From Gammaproteobacteria bacterium (GTDB lineage Bacteria > Pseudomonadota > Gammaproteobacteria > Pseudomonadales > Pseudohongiellaceae): a DNA stretch of 42,220 nucleotides. The translations under genes were made by a program, and so were the position numbers. The notes below the pieces were generated by a model that saw nothing but the letters and a program-made list of their open reading frames with translations, was not told the origin of the DNA and ran no database searches. Position 1 is the first letter of the stretch. Each line of letters opens with the position of its first letter. The DNA is taken from NCBI GenBank assembly GCA_002700775.1, contig PAEL01000064.1:1-42220 (forward strand), read 5' to 3'. Shown in pieces: positions 28,705 through 37,891 of this stretch.

Positions 28705-29796
28705 TCAAGATTCTATATGACCACTAATAATCAACTCACACATCTTTTGAAGTGCATTTGTTTTCTTTACCATCGAAGCGAAACGTTGATCTTTGGTGTG
28801 GCCGTGATAATACCGATAATAAATTTGTTGAACGATTACTGCTAAGCGAAATAGACCAAAGCAGAAATAAAACGGAAAATTATCAACCGACACTCCAGTC
28901 TTCTCTTGAAAACGAGAAATAATTTCAGATCGAGTTGGGGCTCCCTTCACGTCACTCGGCATAGCTCGATACTCACGAAAAAAATCTGGATCGTCCATTT
29001 GGGTCCAGTAACCCAACGTGCACCCTAGGTCCATTACCGGGTCACCTACGGTTGCCATCTCCCAATCCAGCACGCCAATTAACTCCAATGGATTTTCTAG
29101 AGAAAAAATCACATTATCCATCTTATAATCGTTATGAATTACACTCGCCTTGCCGCTATCTCTCGGCATATTGTCCTGTAGCCATTGCATTGTCACATCA
29201 CAATTTACAGCATCCTCGGTAACAGCTCCTTCCCACCGCTTACACCACCCATCCACTTGTCTCTGAACATAACCCTCAGGGCGCCCAAAATTTTGAAGTC
29301 CCGCTTTCTCTAAATCCACAGAATGTAGGGCACTTAAGACATCGAAGAAATTCAACAATTGTGCTCTCACTTGATCAGGGGAAAGATCCAAATTCGAAGG
29401 GTAATCACGACGAATCACTAACCCTTCTATATAGGTCATTAAATAAAAATCACAACCGAGCACATCGCTATTTTCACAAAAGTGAATCGGCTTTGGCCCA
29501 TAAGGAAATACTTCCTGTATCGCAGAAAGAATTTTAAATTCTCTCGACATATCATGCGCTGATTTCACTTTGCTTCCGAACGGAGGCCGACGAAGAACCC
29601 ATTTTTCGACTCCACTTGAGAGTAAATATGTTAGATTTGAAAAGCCTCCTGGAAACTGCTTAATCTGCAACTCAGCCGCGCTTGCGCCCAGAATTGGTTC
29701 AAGATGTTGTTGTAAAGCCTCAAGGTCCAATTCTTCGCCATCCCGGATTACTCCAGCTCTATCTATTAAGTCTTTCTCGTCCATCTTCTCAATCAA
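28705..29796 (-). CDS. Phosphotransferase family protein (APH fold, ACAD10/11-kinase-like)
   Basis: 363 aa; 'FPGGFSNLTYLLSSGVEKWVLRRPPFG', 'VIHNDYKMDNVIFSLENPLELIGVLDWEMATVGDPVMDLG'. Confidence 0.92.
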   Translation of the reverse strand: MIEKMDEKDLIDRAGVIRDGEELDLEALQQHLEPILGASAAELQIKQFPGGFSNLTYLLSSGVEKWVLRRPPFGSKVKSAHDMSREFKILSAIQEVFPYGPKPIHFCENSDVLGCDFYLMTYIEGLVIRRDYPSNLDLSPDQVRAQLLNFFDVLSALHSVDLEKAGLQNFGRPEGYVQRQVDGWCKRWEGAVTEDAVNCDVTMQWLQDNMPRDSGKASVIHNDYKMDNVIFSLENPLELIGVLDWEMATVGDPVMDLGCTLGYWTQMDDPDFFREYRAMPSDVKGAPTRSEIISRFQEKTGVSVDNFPFYFCFGLFRLAVIVQQIYYRYYHGHTKDQRFASMVKKTNALQKMCELIISGHIES

Positions 29797-29812
29797 ACTA
29801 AAATCCTCATCG

Positions 29813-30526
29813 TTACCGATACGTGATCATATCCTGTTTCTCAAGCCTTTCAAGATGGGGTAGGTTATTAAACTGAGCAAGAGACAAACGCCCTTTTCCA
29901 TATCTAATTCGCGATACCGAGCTGTTGTGAACCATCCAGTTTGTGTTAATCGTTTCGCGATCAGAAAATTGCAGTACCTTTTGCAAAGCCACCGCAATGA
30001 CGCCCCCCGAGGTAGCTATCAACACCTTACTTCCGTCACAGTGCCTACCCATAATCTCATCGAGAGCGTGATTCACCCTCTCCTTGAAATCGAACCAAAA
30101 CTCAAAATCATTGTCTTCTTCGGTAGGAATTAAGCTGCCATTTATCCATTTTGTGGTAGCTTCCTCAAAGGTTCGCTGAAAAAGCTTTGGCTCTCTGATC
30201 GGAAGATCGATCACAGGATTATCATAGACTTCTTTGTTTTTATCTCTGGCATAAATTCGAAGAAGCGGATCACCGTTGTACTCGTTAAGCCCAATCAGCT
30301 CAGAAGGCTTCGAAACAGGGCTCTTCAACAAGCCCTGTAATTCGTAGGCCGTCTCTTTTTGCCTCTGCAAAGAACCGCAGTATAAATGATCAAAACGATA
30401 TCCCAGTTCTTTCCAGTGATCGTATAAACATCGAACTTGGTCGACACCTTTTTCACTCAATTTGTCATAGGAGGCGGCACCGAAGGACGCCTGACCGTGC
30501 CGCACGAGGACTAGTTCACTCATCAC
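29813..30526 (-). CDS. Histidine phosphatase family protein
   Basis: 237 aa; 'LVLVRHGQASFGAASYDKLSEKG' RHG motif; C-terminal 'MVHNSSVSRI'. Confidence 0.9.
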   Translation of the reverse strand: MMSELVLVRHGQASFGAASYDKLSEKGVDQVRCLYDHWKELGYRFDHLYCGSLQRQKETAYELQGLLKSPVSKPSELIGLNEYNGDPLLRIYARDKNKEVYDNPVIDLPIREPKLFQRTFEEATTKWINGSLIPTEEDNDFEFWFDFKERVNHALDEIMGRHCDGSKVLIATSGGVIAVALQKVLQFSDRETINTNWMVHNSSVSRIRYGKGRLSLAQFNNLPHLERLEKQDMITYR

Positions 30527-30604
30527 TTGCCTTTTGGCAGTCGGGTGTCATACCCCCTCCGCGAATCAATTTTAAAACCTGAGCTTGAAGGATCTGAGGA
30601 CTAA

Positions 30605-31738
30605 TTAGAGCGAGGCATAACGCTCTGTGTGAAAATCAGCATCGCCGAACATTATATCGAGGGCGGTAACTCGCCGGAATAGGTGTCCAACATCAAGCTC
30701 CTCAGTCATAGCGATTCCACCATGAATCTGAATTGCCTCTTGACCCACCGCTTTTATCGCATACCCAATTCGACTCTTGGCGGCGGATACTGCTTTTGTC
30801 TTCTCTACGGTTGACTCATTACTGTCAATCTTCATAGCAGCACGGATAACAATTGAACGCGCGAGCTGACACTGTATAAACATATCTGCCATACGATGCT
30901 GAAGCGCCTGAAAAGTACCAATGGAAGTTCCAAACTGCTTTCGTGTTTTGCTGTACTCTACAGTCTTGTGTAACATCGATTCAAGCGCACCAAGGGCCTC
31001 AGCGGCGCATGCTACAGTTGCTTTTTCGTTAACCATGAGCAGTGCTTCCGCCGCTTTCCCGGGCTGTCCAAGGCGAGCTGATGCGCCAACACTTACCGCC
31101 TCGAGCTGCACTTCAGAAGAACTTCTGCCATCTATAGTCGTAAAGCCCTGAATATTGACTCCCGAACTATCTGTTGGCACCAAGAACACTGATATTCCAT
31201 CTTTTGACGAAACCTCGCCGGACTCTCTCGCCGTTACGAGAAGGTAACTTGCGTTGATACCGTTGAGCACGGCTGTTTTGACTCCATTAAGAATTATTTT
31301 ATCGCCATCAACTTGGGCCGTCGTCTCCACACTCAGTGGATTGTAACGCCCACTATGTTCCGTCGCGGCAAGCGCGAGCTGCAAATCCCCACTCATGACC
31401 GGCGGAAGCAATTCACCTTTTGACTTTTCGTCAGCAAGAGCCGCAATGAGCCCGCCTCCCAAAATCACAGTAGCTAAATATGGCTCGACAAGTAACGCCT
31501 TACCAAACTCATCCATCATTACCGTTAAGTCAACAGCCGAATCTCCAAAGCCACCATCTGCTTCACTAAAGGGCACCGTTAGCCACCCAAGTTCGGCGAA
31601 CAGCTTCCAAAATTCTGCACTGTATCCTTGCTCGGTCGAGACGATCGAATTTCGGGTGTCAAAATCATAACTTTTACGCACAAACTGCTGCACACTTTCT
31701 TGCAACATTTGTTGTTCTTCAGTCTGAGAAAAATCCAC
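30605..31738 (-). CDS. Acyl-CoA dehydrogenase family protein (pair member)
   Basis: 377 aa; 'KTRKQFGTSIGTFQALQHRMADMFIQ', 'EAIQIHGGIAMTEELDVGHLFRR'. Confidence 0.93.
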   Translation of the reverse strand: MDFSQTEEQQMLQESVQQFVRKSYDFDTRNSIVSTEQGYSAEFWKLFAELGWLTVPFSEADGGFGDSAVDLTVMMDEFGKALLVEPYLATVILGGGLIAALADEKSKGELLPPVMSGDLQLALAATEHSGRYNPLSVETTAQVDGDKIILNGVKTAVLNGINASYLLVTARESGEVSSKDGISVFLVPTDSSGVNIQGFTTIDGRSSSEVQLEAVSVGASARLGQPGKAAEALLMVNEKATVACAAEALGALESMLHKTVEYSKTRKQFGTSIGTFQALQHRMADMFIQCQLARSIVIRAAMKIDSNESTVEKTKAVSAAKSRIGYAIKAVGQEAIQIHGGIAMTEELDVGHLFRRVTALDIMFGDADFHTERYASL

Positions 31739-31786
31739 AACAAAACCTCTTTACATGTTAATGATTAAACGGGAAAACTGGAAACT

Positions 31787-32986
31787 TTATAGTCCGAGGA
31801 CAGCCTTGGAGATAATATTTCTCTGTATCTCGTTTGACCCTCCGAAAATAGATAGTTTTCGGTTATTAAAATAAGTCAATGCTGCTGAGGCCGAATTTCC
31901 TGGACCAAAAATCTCTCCCTCGAAACCTTCCTCATATTGCTCTGGTAAAAAAGGCAAGCAACCGTAACCTGCAAGCTCTACAAGCATTTCATCCATCGAT
32001 TGCGCCAGCTCAGTCCCCACTATCTTCAAAATTGAAGACTCGGGTCCCGGAGCCTTACCAACGGTAAGAGCCGCTAGTGTTCTCAACTCAGAATATTCCA
32101 AAGCTAGCAATTCTATCTCTGCTTCGGCCAACTTGCGTTTGAAATTTGGATTATCAGCCATCGTGCCGCCAAACCCATCATCAGTTTCTGCTGCCTGTCT
32201 CTTTAACGAGCCCAATCTTCGTTTACCTCGAGGCACCCCTGCTATGTTAGTTCGCTCATGAGTAAGCAATACCTTTGCATAGGTCCAACCTTTATTCTCC
32301 TCCCCAATCAAATTCTCGACAGGCACACGTACTTCGTCAAAAAACACTTCGTTGACCTCCGGGTGACCATCGAGCAACACGATCGGCTTCAGGGTGATTC
32401 CCGGCGACTTCATATCAATGAGCAAGAAACTAATACCCTCTTGCTTTTTGACGGTGTTATCCGTTCGAACTAAACAGAAGATCCAATCGGCATGCTGGCC
32501 ATAAGTGTTCCAGGTCTTACTACCGTTCACCACATAGTGGTCTCCATCCCTCACAGCAGATGTCTTCAAAGACGCTAAGTCAGAACCCGAATTTGGTTCA
32601 CTGTATCCCTGACACCACCAGACGTTACTTTCCAAAATATCCGGCAGGAAGCGCTCTTTTTGTTCTTCAGTGCCATAGGCCATGATAACTGGAGCAACCA
32701 TCGTCATCCCAAACGGCACCGGTTCTGGAGCGCCAACCAGTCCCATCTCTGTGCTAAAAATGTATTTCTGCGTCGGCGACCACCCAGTTCCGCCATATTC
32801 CTTAGGCCAATTTGGAGCAACCCACCCTTTTCGAAAAAGAATTTTTTGCCAGTCAACAATTTCCTCTTTGGTCAACCGCTGCCGTGCATCAATCTTCTTG
32901 CGATACGCACTCGGGAATTCTTTCTCTAAAAAATCTTTGACTTCAGCCTGAAAAGCTAAATCATCGGCAGTAAAATCAGCATTCAC
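31787..32986 (-). CDS. Acyl-CoA dehydrogenase family protein (pair member)
   Basis: 399 aa; 'GWVAPNWPKEYGGTGW', 'WWCQGYSEPNSGSDLASLKTSA', 'SIFGGSNEIQRNIISKAVLGL'. Confidence 0.93.
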   Translation of the reverse strand: MNADFTADDLAFQAEVKDFLEKEFPSAYRKKIDARQRLTKEEIVDWQKILFRKGWVAPNWPKEYGGTGWSPTQKYIFSTEMGLVGAPEPVPFGMTMVAPVIMAYGTEEQKERFLPDILESNVWWCQGYSEPNSGSDLASLKTSAVRDGDHYVVNGSKTWNTYGQHADWIFCLVRTDNTVKKQEGISFLLIDMKSPGITLKPIVLLDGHPEVNEVFFDEVRVPVENLIGEENKGWTYAKVLLTHERTNIAGVPRGKRRLGSLKRQAAETDDGFGGTMADNPNFKRKLAEAEIELLALEYSELRTLAALTVGKAPGPESSILKIVGTELAQSMDEMLVELAGYGCLPFLPEQYEEGFEGEIFGPGNSASAALTYFNNRKLSIFGGSNEIQRNIISKAVLGL

Positions 32987-33119
32987 AATAATCTCCCAAA
33001 TATCTTTGCAGAAAAAAATCTGCTACTTCGTTAATTTAAAAATCTGCGTTAGCAAGCGTCCAAGCCAAATTAAAATCCAATGGGCATAGATTACCATCGT
33101 TTTATGACTTTAGTAAAAG

Positions 33120-33141
33120 AAATCGAGCGCCCGCTCGATTT
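33120..33141. repeat. 10-bp inverted repeat AAATCGAGCG-CC-CGCTCGATTT
   Basis: Read directly, in the divergent intergenic region between the ACAD gene and pal. Confidence 0.85.
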
Positions 33142-33246
33142 ATGATGCGTCGCAGTTTTTCCGCTGATGTCGGTGCATCTATAAAGGATATAAAAACGCG
33201 ATTTTGAAACCAAAACCTTGCCAAAATTGAATAAAATCCAAAGATT

Positions 33247-33260
33247 AGGTCTTAAGACCT
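33247..33260. repeat. Perfect 14-bp palindrome AGGTCTTAAGACCT upstream of pal
   Basis: Read directly; 131 nt before the pal ATG. Confidence 0.85.
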
Positions 33261-33390
33261 TATTTCTATTGGCTTTGACCTTTGGAATATTGTATTCTTG
33301 CCGATTATATAGCCAATGGAACATCTGTTTACTTATATCTTTTAACAACATTTGGCCGAATTGATACACTATATTTATCCAGGAGATGTC

Positions 33391-33933
33391 ATGAAGATTG
33401 ATCTACTACTCAAGCAAGCCCTCCTTTTGCTTTGCCTGACAGGCATAGCCGCGTGCAGCTCCACCGGAGAAGATGCCGATGCCATGGAAGACGTCGCAGA
33501 AACAGAAAGTGGTGTCGATGCGACGACTCGAAGACAGCAAGAACTGGAAGAAGAGGCACGAGCGCGAGCTGCGGCGGCGGAAGAACGTATGACTCGAAGC
33601 GCACTTTCAACAACCGTTTTCTACTTTGAATTTGATGTCGCGGAGTTTCAACAATCAGACAGAGATGTCCTCAGCTATCACGCGAGAGATCTTGCTTCGA
33701 ATCCCCGGAAACGTATCCGCCTAGAGGGACACGCAGACGAAAGAGGCACCCGAGAATACAACCTTGCCCTAGGCGAGCGTCGAGCCAACAGTGTGCTCAA
33801 CTATCTCATTGTAAATGGAGCTTCGCGTAGTCAGATTGAAGTGGTCAGCTACGGCGAAGAGCGGCCAGCACAGACTACGTCTTCAGAGACAGCCTACCAA
33901 CAGAATAGGCGAGTTGAGATAGCGTCTCAGTAA
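33391..33933 (+). CDS. pal: Peptidoglycan-associated lipoprotein Pal (OmpA-family)
   Basis: Lipobox 'LTGIAAC', 'VFYFEFDVAEFQQSDRDVL', 'IRLEGHADERGTREYNLALGERRANSVLNYL'; AGGAG upstream of ATG 33391 (ORF extends to 33352). Confidence 0.9.
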   Translation: MKIDLLLKQALLLLCLTGIAACSSTGEDADAMEDVAETESGVDATTRRQQELEEEARARAAAAEERMTRSALSTTVFYFEFDVAEFQQSDRDVLSYHARDLASNPRKRIRLEGHADERGTREYNLALGERRANSVLNYLIVNGASRSQIEVVSYGEERPAQTTSSETAYQQNRRVEIASQ

Positions 33934-33960
33934 GTCTTCGCGAGATAAGCAAGATCATTC

Positions 33961-33991
33961 AAGGCCATCGCCACAATAGATGGCCTTTTTT
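33961..33991 (+). terminator. Rho-independent terminator of pal
   Basis: AAGGCCATC-gccacaata-GATGGCCTT followed by a T-run, 27 nt after the pal stop. Confidence 0.88.
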
Positions 33992-34068
33992 GTGCCGCCT
34001 AAAAAGCGAAACCACGGCATTTCGCCACCTATTTCATAGACATTTCGCTATCTAACACTGGCAGACGC

Positions 34069-35415
34069 TCATTGCAAATAAGAGCGAGTTTGAACACGAA
34101 CAAAACCAACGAGCCACACCACAGCCGTGAAAACAAATAGCCCCGGCAAAAGGTAAAAAATGATTGGACTGGTCTCCTGAAGGCCAAGGCTGGATATCCA
34201 AATCATCAGATAAACCAGCAACCCAAACCCATGGGCCAACCCATAAAACATTACAAACGGAGCAGTGTTGTGATTTATTGACCAAGCTTTTGAGGTGAAA
34301 AGCCATTTCATTGCAATAACAAACCCGACTAAATCAGTAGGCCAAAATAGTAAGAGGTTAATGTTGCCGTATAGGTCTGCGTGTGACGAAAAAAACCAAC
34401 CCCCAAGCATCACAGCACCGTACACCCCACTAAATATTGAGACCACTGCACCGATGAGTCCGAGAACCCTGAAGTTAACTTTTTCATACCGCAACCCGAG
34501 CTGAGCGTCCCTTCCAAAATAAATTTGCTGGTTTCGACGAACACAAACTCCTAAGCCCAGCGAGGGAAGCAGCAGTAACCAGAATATTAACTGATAAGGA
34601 TTCGATTCCTTCGTTGGCGAAGAGAAAGAAAGAAGACTTTCTGATTGACTCAATAACGGCAGCCTGACCCCGTTAACACCCACATTAGATGCGACACCGG
34701 ATAACGCTCTCCGGAGCTCTCCGGGCAAAAAAAGACTTTCCCATTGGGTCATCTGACGATCGACATTTTTATTCATAAGAACATCAAGCGAAAAACTTAC
34801 CAATTGCTGGGAGGCATAGTGCTCGCGAATTTCGTCTCGGAATGTTCTATCCACATTGCCAAAAATTTTACTCTGCAAACCACCGTCAAAAACCTCATCA
34901 AGATAATCTCTTATTACTGTCGTACAATTTTTAAAAAAATAATGATATTTGTAACTGCGGTTTTCCGATTTTAAATTTTCCTCAATCATGTTGTATAAAC
35001 GTTGCTTCTGATTGTTATTTAAATTTATCCTTTCCTGCCACACCGAACGCCCTTGTCGCTTATACAAATTAAGCTCGCGAAAAGTCTCTTGTGCAACAAG
35101 CTGATAATTCATTTCCCCTAAGAAAAAGTCCAGCCCAAACCGTGCCCACCCCTCACTCGCATCGAAAACCCCCCAATTATATGTAAGATCCGAACCGGTT
35201 TTTTCATTAATAATTCTTAGGGCACTATGACCAAAATTATCCCAGACCTGTGAGCCGACATCGACGGTGATTAGATAAAACTCGTTTATGCTAGGATCAA
35301 AATTAGAACTCATTCCATCCTCAGCAGCACTCACAAGAGGCAAAAAAAAGAAGCTCAAAACGACAAATCTTTTAATTGAGATTCTGAACGTCAAAAATAT
35401 AAAACCCCTTATCAA
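34069..35415 (-). CDS. DUF4105 domain-containing membrane protein
   Basis: 448 aa; signal peptide; 'ITVDVGSQVWDNFGHSALRI', 'YNWGVFD', 'YHYFFKNCTTVIRDYLDEV'; several C-terminal TM segments. Confidence 0.85.
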   Translation of the reverse strand: MIRGFIFLTFRISIKRFVVLSFFFLPLVSAAEDGMSSNFDPSINEFYLITVDVGSQVWDNFGHSALRIINEKTGSDLTYNWGVFDASEGWARFGLDFFLGEMNYQLVAQETFRELNLYKRQGRSVWQERINLNNNQKQRLYNMIEENLKSENRSYKYHYFFKNCTTVIRDYLDEVFDGGLQSKIFGNVDRTFRDEIREHYASQQLVSFSLDVLMNKNVDRQMTQWESLFLPGELRRALSGVASNVGVNGVRLPLLSQSESLLSFSSPTKESNPYQLIFWLLLLPSLGLGVCVRRNQQIYFGRDAQLGLRYEKVNFRVLGLIGAVVSIFSGVYGAVMLGGWFFSSHADLYGNINLLLFWPTDLVGFVIAMKWLFTSKAWSINHNTAPFVMFYGLAHGFGLLVYLMIWISSLGLQETSPIIFYLLPGLFVFTAVVWLVGFVRVQTRSYLQ

Positions 35416-35521
35416 GAGAGCCTCAAAACTTGTGATGAAACGCGCTTATTGACAAAGTTATTTTGCGGTAAAGGCTGTGAAATAAAGAAATCAATATACT
35501 GATAAAAAGACTTGAAGCCCA

Positions 35522-36142
35522 TTATTTCACCTCCAACGTTAGAGAGTTAGCATACTCCGGGCGTCCCAGTTCACCCTCAAAAAACGAATTAAAAGACAAA
35601 CTGACTCGCTCGATCGGCTCCTTGACCTCAGTTACACCGTGCCGAATATTAGAGGGGAACAAAATCAAATCCCCGACACTAGCGGGGATAAAATACCTGA
35701 ACGTGTTGTGGTAAGTTTCTTGCGCCCTCAAGAGTTCATACCATGTAGAATCTTCATTTCGGAAAAAATTAATTCCACCTTTTGACCCAACGTTAATATA
35801 CAAAACTCCACTTACAACGCTGTTTGGATGTGTATGAGAATGATGTGATTCACCCTCTCTCGTCAATGTCAGCCAAGACTGCGTAATTTTTAATCTCACC
35901 TTGTTTGAGGTGTTGAAGATCGTTTTCAAATAATGCGAAAGACTCTGCTCCGCAAACTCGCGGATTCCTTTCATCTCGGGGGATATAAGAATATCCTTAT
36001 TACTTGACGAAAAATTCGAAATTGCCTTGATGGGCTGCTCCATCTCGTCGCTAAAAAATTTCATCTCGGAAAGACTAAAATCTCTATTAATACTATACCG
36101 CACTACAGGAGTGGCAAATAAATTCATAATTTCAGACTTCAT
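35522..36142 (-). CDS. Putative 2OG-Fe(II) oxygenase
   Basis: 206 aa; 'GESHHSHTHPNSVVSGVLYINVGSKGGINFF' and 'LILFPSNIRHGVTEVKEPIERVSLSFNSF' (His-x-x/His and Arg ligand contexts). Confidence 0.82.
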   Translation of the reverse strand: MKSEIMNLFATPVVRYSINRDFSLSEMKFFSDEMEQPIKAISNFSSSNKDILISPEMKGIREFAEQSLSHYLKTIFNTSNKVRLKITQSWLTLTREGESHHSHTHPNSVVSGVLYINVGSKGGINFFRNEDSTWYELLRAQETYHNTFRYFIPASVGDLILFPSNIRHGVTEVKEPIERVSLSFNSFFEGELGRPEYANSLTLEVK

Positions 36143-36292
36143 CGCCCCCCCCTTATGGACTATTTTTTAATCAGCTGATTTCACTAAGGTGCACAAAGTT
36201 CTCAAAATGCTATCATCAATTTCAGGATCAAAATACCAAATAATCTCGAACATCGTAAAAAGCTAACCTACTTTAATAACGGCGGTAAAACA

Positions 36293-37861
36293 ATGAATGG
36301 AGCCAAAGCACTCATCGAAACCCTCGCAAATTGTGGCGTAGAAGTCTGTTTCGCAAATCCCGGTACTTCAGAAATGCACTTAGTTCAAGCTTTGGACTCT
36401 GTTCCAGAAATGCGTTCAATACTCTCGCTTTTTGAGGGAGTTTGCACGGGCGCCGCGGACGGATATGCGAGAATGACGGGTAAACCAGCCGCAACTCTCC
36501 TGCACCTGGGTCCAGGACTCGCAAATGGCATCGCAAACCTTCATAATGCTCGTCGCGCGCGCTCTCCAATCATCAACATCGTCGGTAATCACCCGAACTT
36601 CCACACGGGCCTTGACGCGCCACTGACCTCAGATATTGATACGTTAGCTCGCAATTATTCTTCTTGGATAAAAACCGACAGCACTTCAACCACACTAGCC
36701 CAGGATGGTGCCAACGCTTTTACAGCCTCACTTCGTCAAACATCGGGCTCAGCAGGACAAATTTCGACTCTAATTATGGGGGCAGACGCTGCCTGGGAAA
36801 AAAGTGCAGGAATCGCCAAGCCGAACGCTTTTCCACAGAGAGCGAAAGTCGAAAACTGCGATGTTGAAGCCGCGGCAGCAGCATTTAACGACAAAGGTAA
36901 GGTAATGCTTCTGGTCGAACATCACGCTACAAGTCCTGAGGCTCTTATCATAGCAAGCAAAATCTCGGCACATACTGGTTGCCGGATTGTTACTGGCACA
37001 TTCCCAGCCCGCGTGGAAGGAGGCCCGAATGCGCCTGCAATAGAGCGGTTACCCTATTTCCCAGAACAAGTGCTGGCTATGCTATCAGAGGTTGATCAAC
37101 TTATTTTAGTTGGCGCCCAAGTTCCCGCGAGCTTTTTTGCTTATCAAGCAACTCCAGGGCTTTTAGTGCCCGAAAATTGCACAGTTAGTCGTCTATGCAG
37201 AGTCGAAGACGACGCCATCGACGCCTTGAGCAAACTTGCCTCACGGTTAGGAGCCTCCGAAACAAGCCCAATCCTCTTTGAAAAAAAAGAGATACCAAAA
37301 CCAGCTGGGGGCCTCAATACCAAAACTGTTATTCAAGCAGTTGCTGCAACCATGCCTGAAAATTTAATTGTTGCTACAGACTCGGGCGGCGGAAACGCGG
37401 CCTATGCTTACTGTCAAAATTCTGTCCCTGTGTCCTGGCTAGCACTAACGGGCGGCGCGATCGGTCAAGGGAGTCCGGTGGCTACGGGAGCGGCGATCGC
37501 TTGTCCTGACCGACCTGTACTGGCTCTGCTCGGTGACGGAGGCGCGGCCTACACGATTCAATCCCTCTGGACGCAGGCTCGAGAAAACTTAAATGTTGTT
37601 ACTTTGATATTTGCAAACAACAGCTACAACATACTCAACGTTGAATATTCGCGATTAGGCGTTACAGAAGTCGGAGAAGTCGCGGCCAGTCTTTTCGATA
37701 TGACCAACCCGAAAATTGATTGGGTCGCGATAGCGAAGGGATTCGGAATTGAAGGTGCTTATGCAGACACAAGCGAAGAATTGTGCGAACTGCTGGAAAA
37801 TGCATATGAGAATAATGGACCTTTCCTCATTCAAGCCAACATAAAAGATCGTCAACCATAA
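36293..37861 (+). CDS. Acetolactate synthase large subunit-like ThDP-dependent enzyme
   Basis: 522 aa; 'ANPGTSEMHLVQALDSV', 'FEGVCTGAADGYARMTGKPA', 'LLGDGGAAYTIQSLWTQARENLNVVTLIFANNSYNIL' (GDG...NN ThDP motif). Confidence 0.92.
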   Translation: MNGAKALIETLANCGVEVCFANPGTSEMHLVQALDSVPEMRSILSLFEGVCTGAADGYARMTGKPAATLLHLGPGLANGIANLHNARRARSPIINIVGNHPNFHTGLDAPLTSDIDTLARNYSSWIKTDSTSTTLAQDGANAFTASLRQTSGSAGQISTLIMGADAAWEKSAGIAKPNAFPQRAKVENCDVEAAAAAFNDKGKVMLLVEHHATSPEALIIASKISAHTGCRIVTGTFPARVEGGPNAPAIERLPYFPEQVLAMLSEVDQLILVGAQVPASFFAYQATPGLLVPENCTVSRLCRVEDDAIDALSKLASRLGASETSPILFEKKEIPKPAGGLNTKTVIQAVAATMPENLIVATDSGGGNAAYAYCQNSVPVSWLALTGGAIGQGSPVATGAAIACPDRPVLALLGDGGAAYTIQSLWTQARENLNVVTLIFANNSYNILNVEYSRLGVTEVGEVAASLFDMTNPKIDWVAIAKGFGIEGAYADTSEELCELLENAYENNGPFLIQANIKDRQP

Positions 37862-37891
37862 GATATGGTTAGACTGGACACTTTGACTGCA

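Noticed and set aside
33091-33369. 92-aa minus ORF upstream of pal
   Set aside because: No recognisable family or SD; spans palindromes and the pal promoter region; likely spurious.
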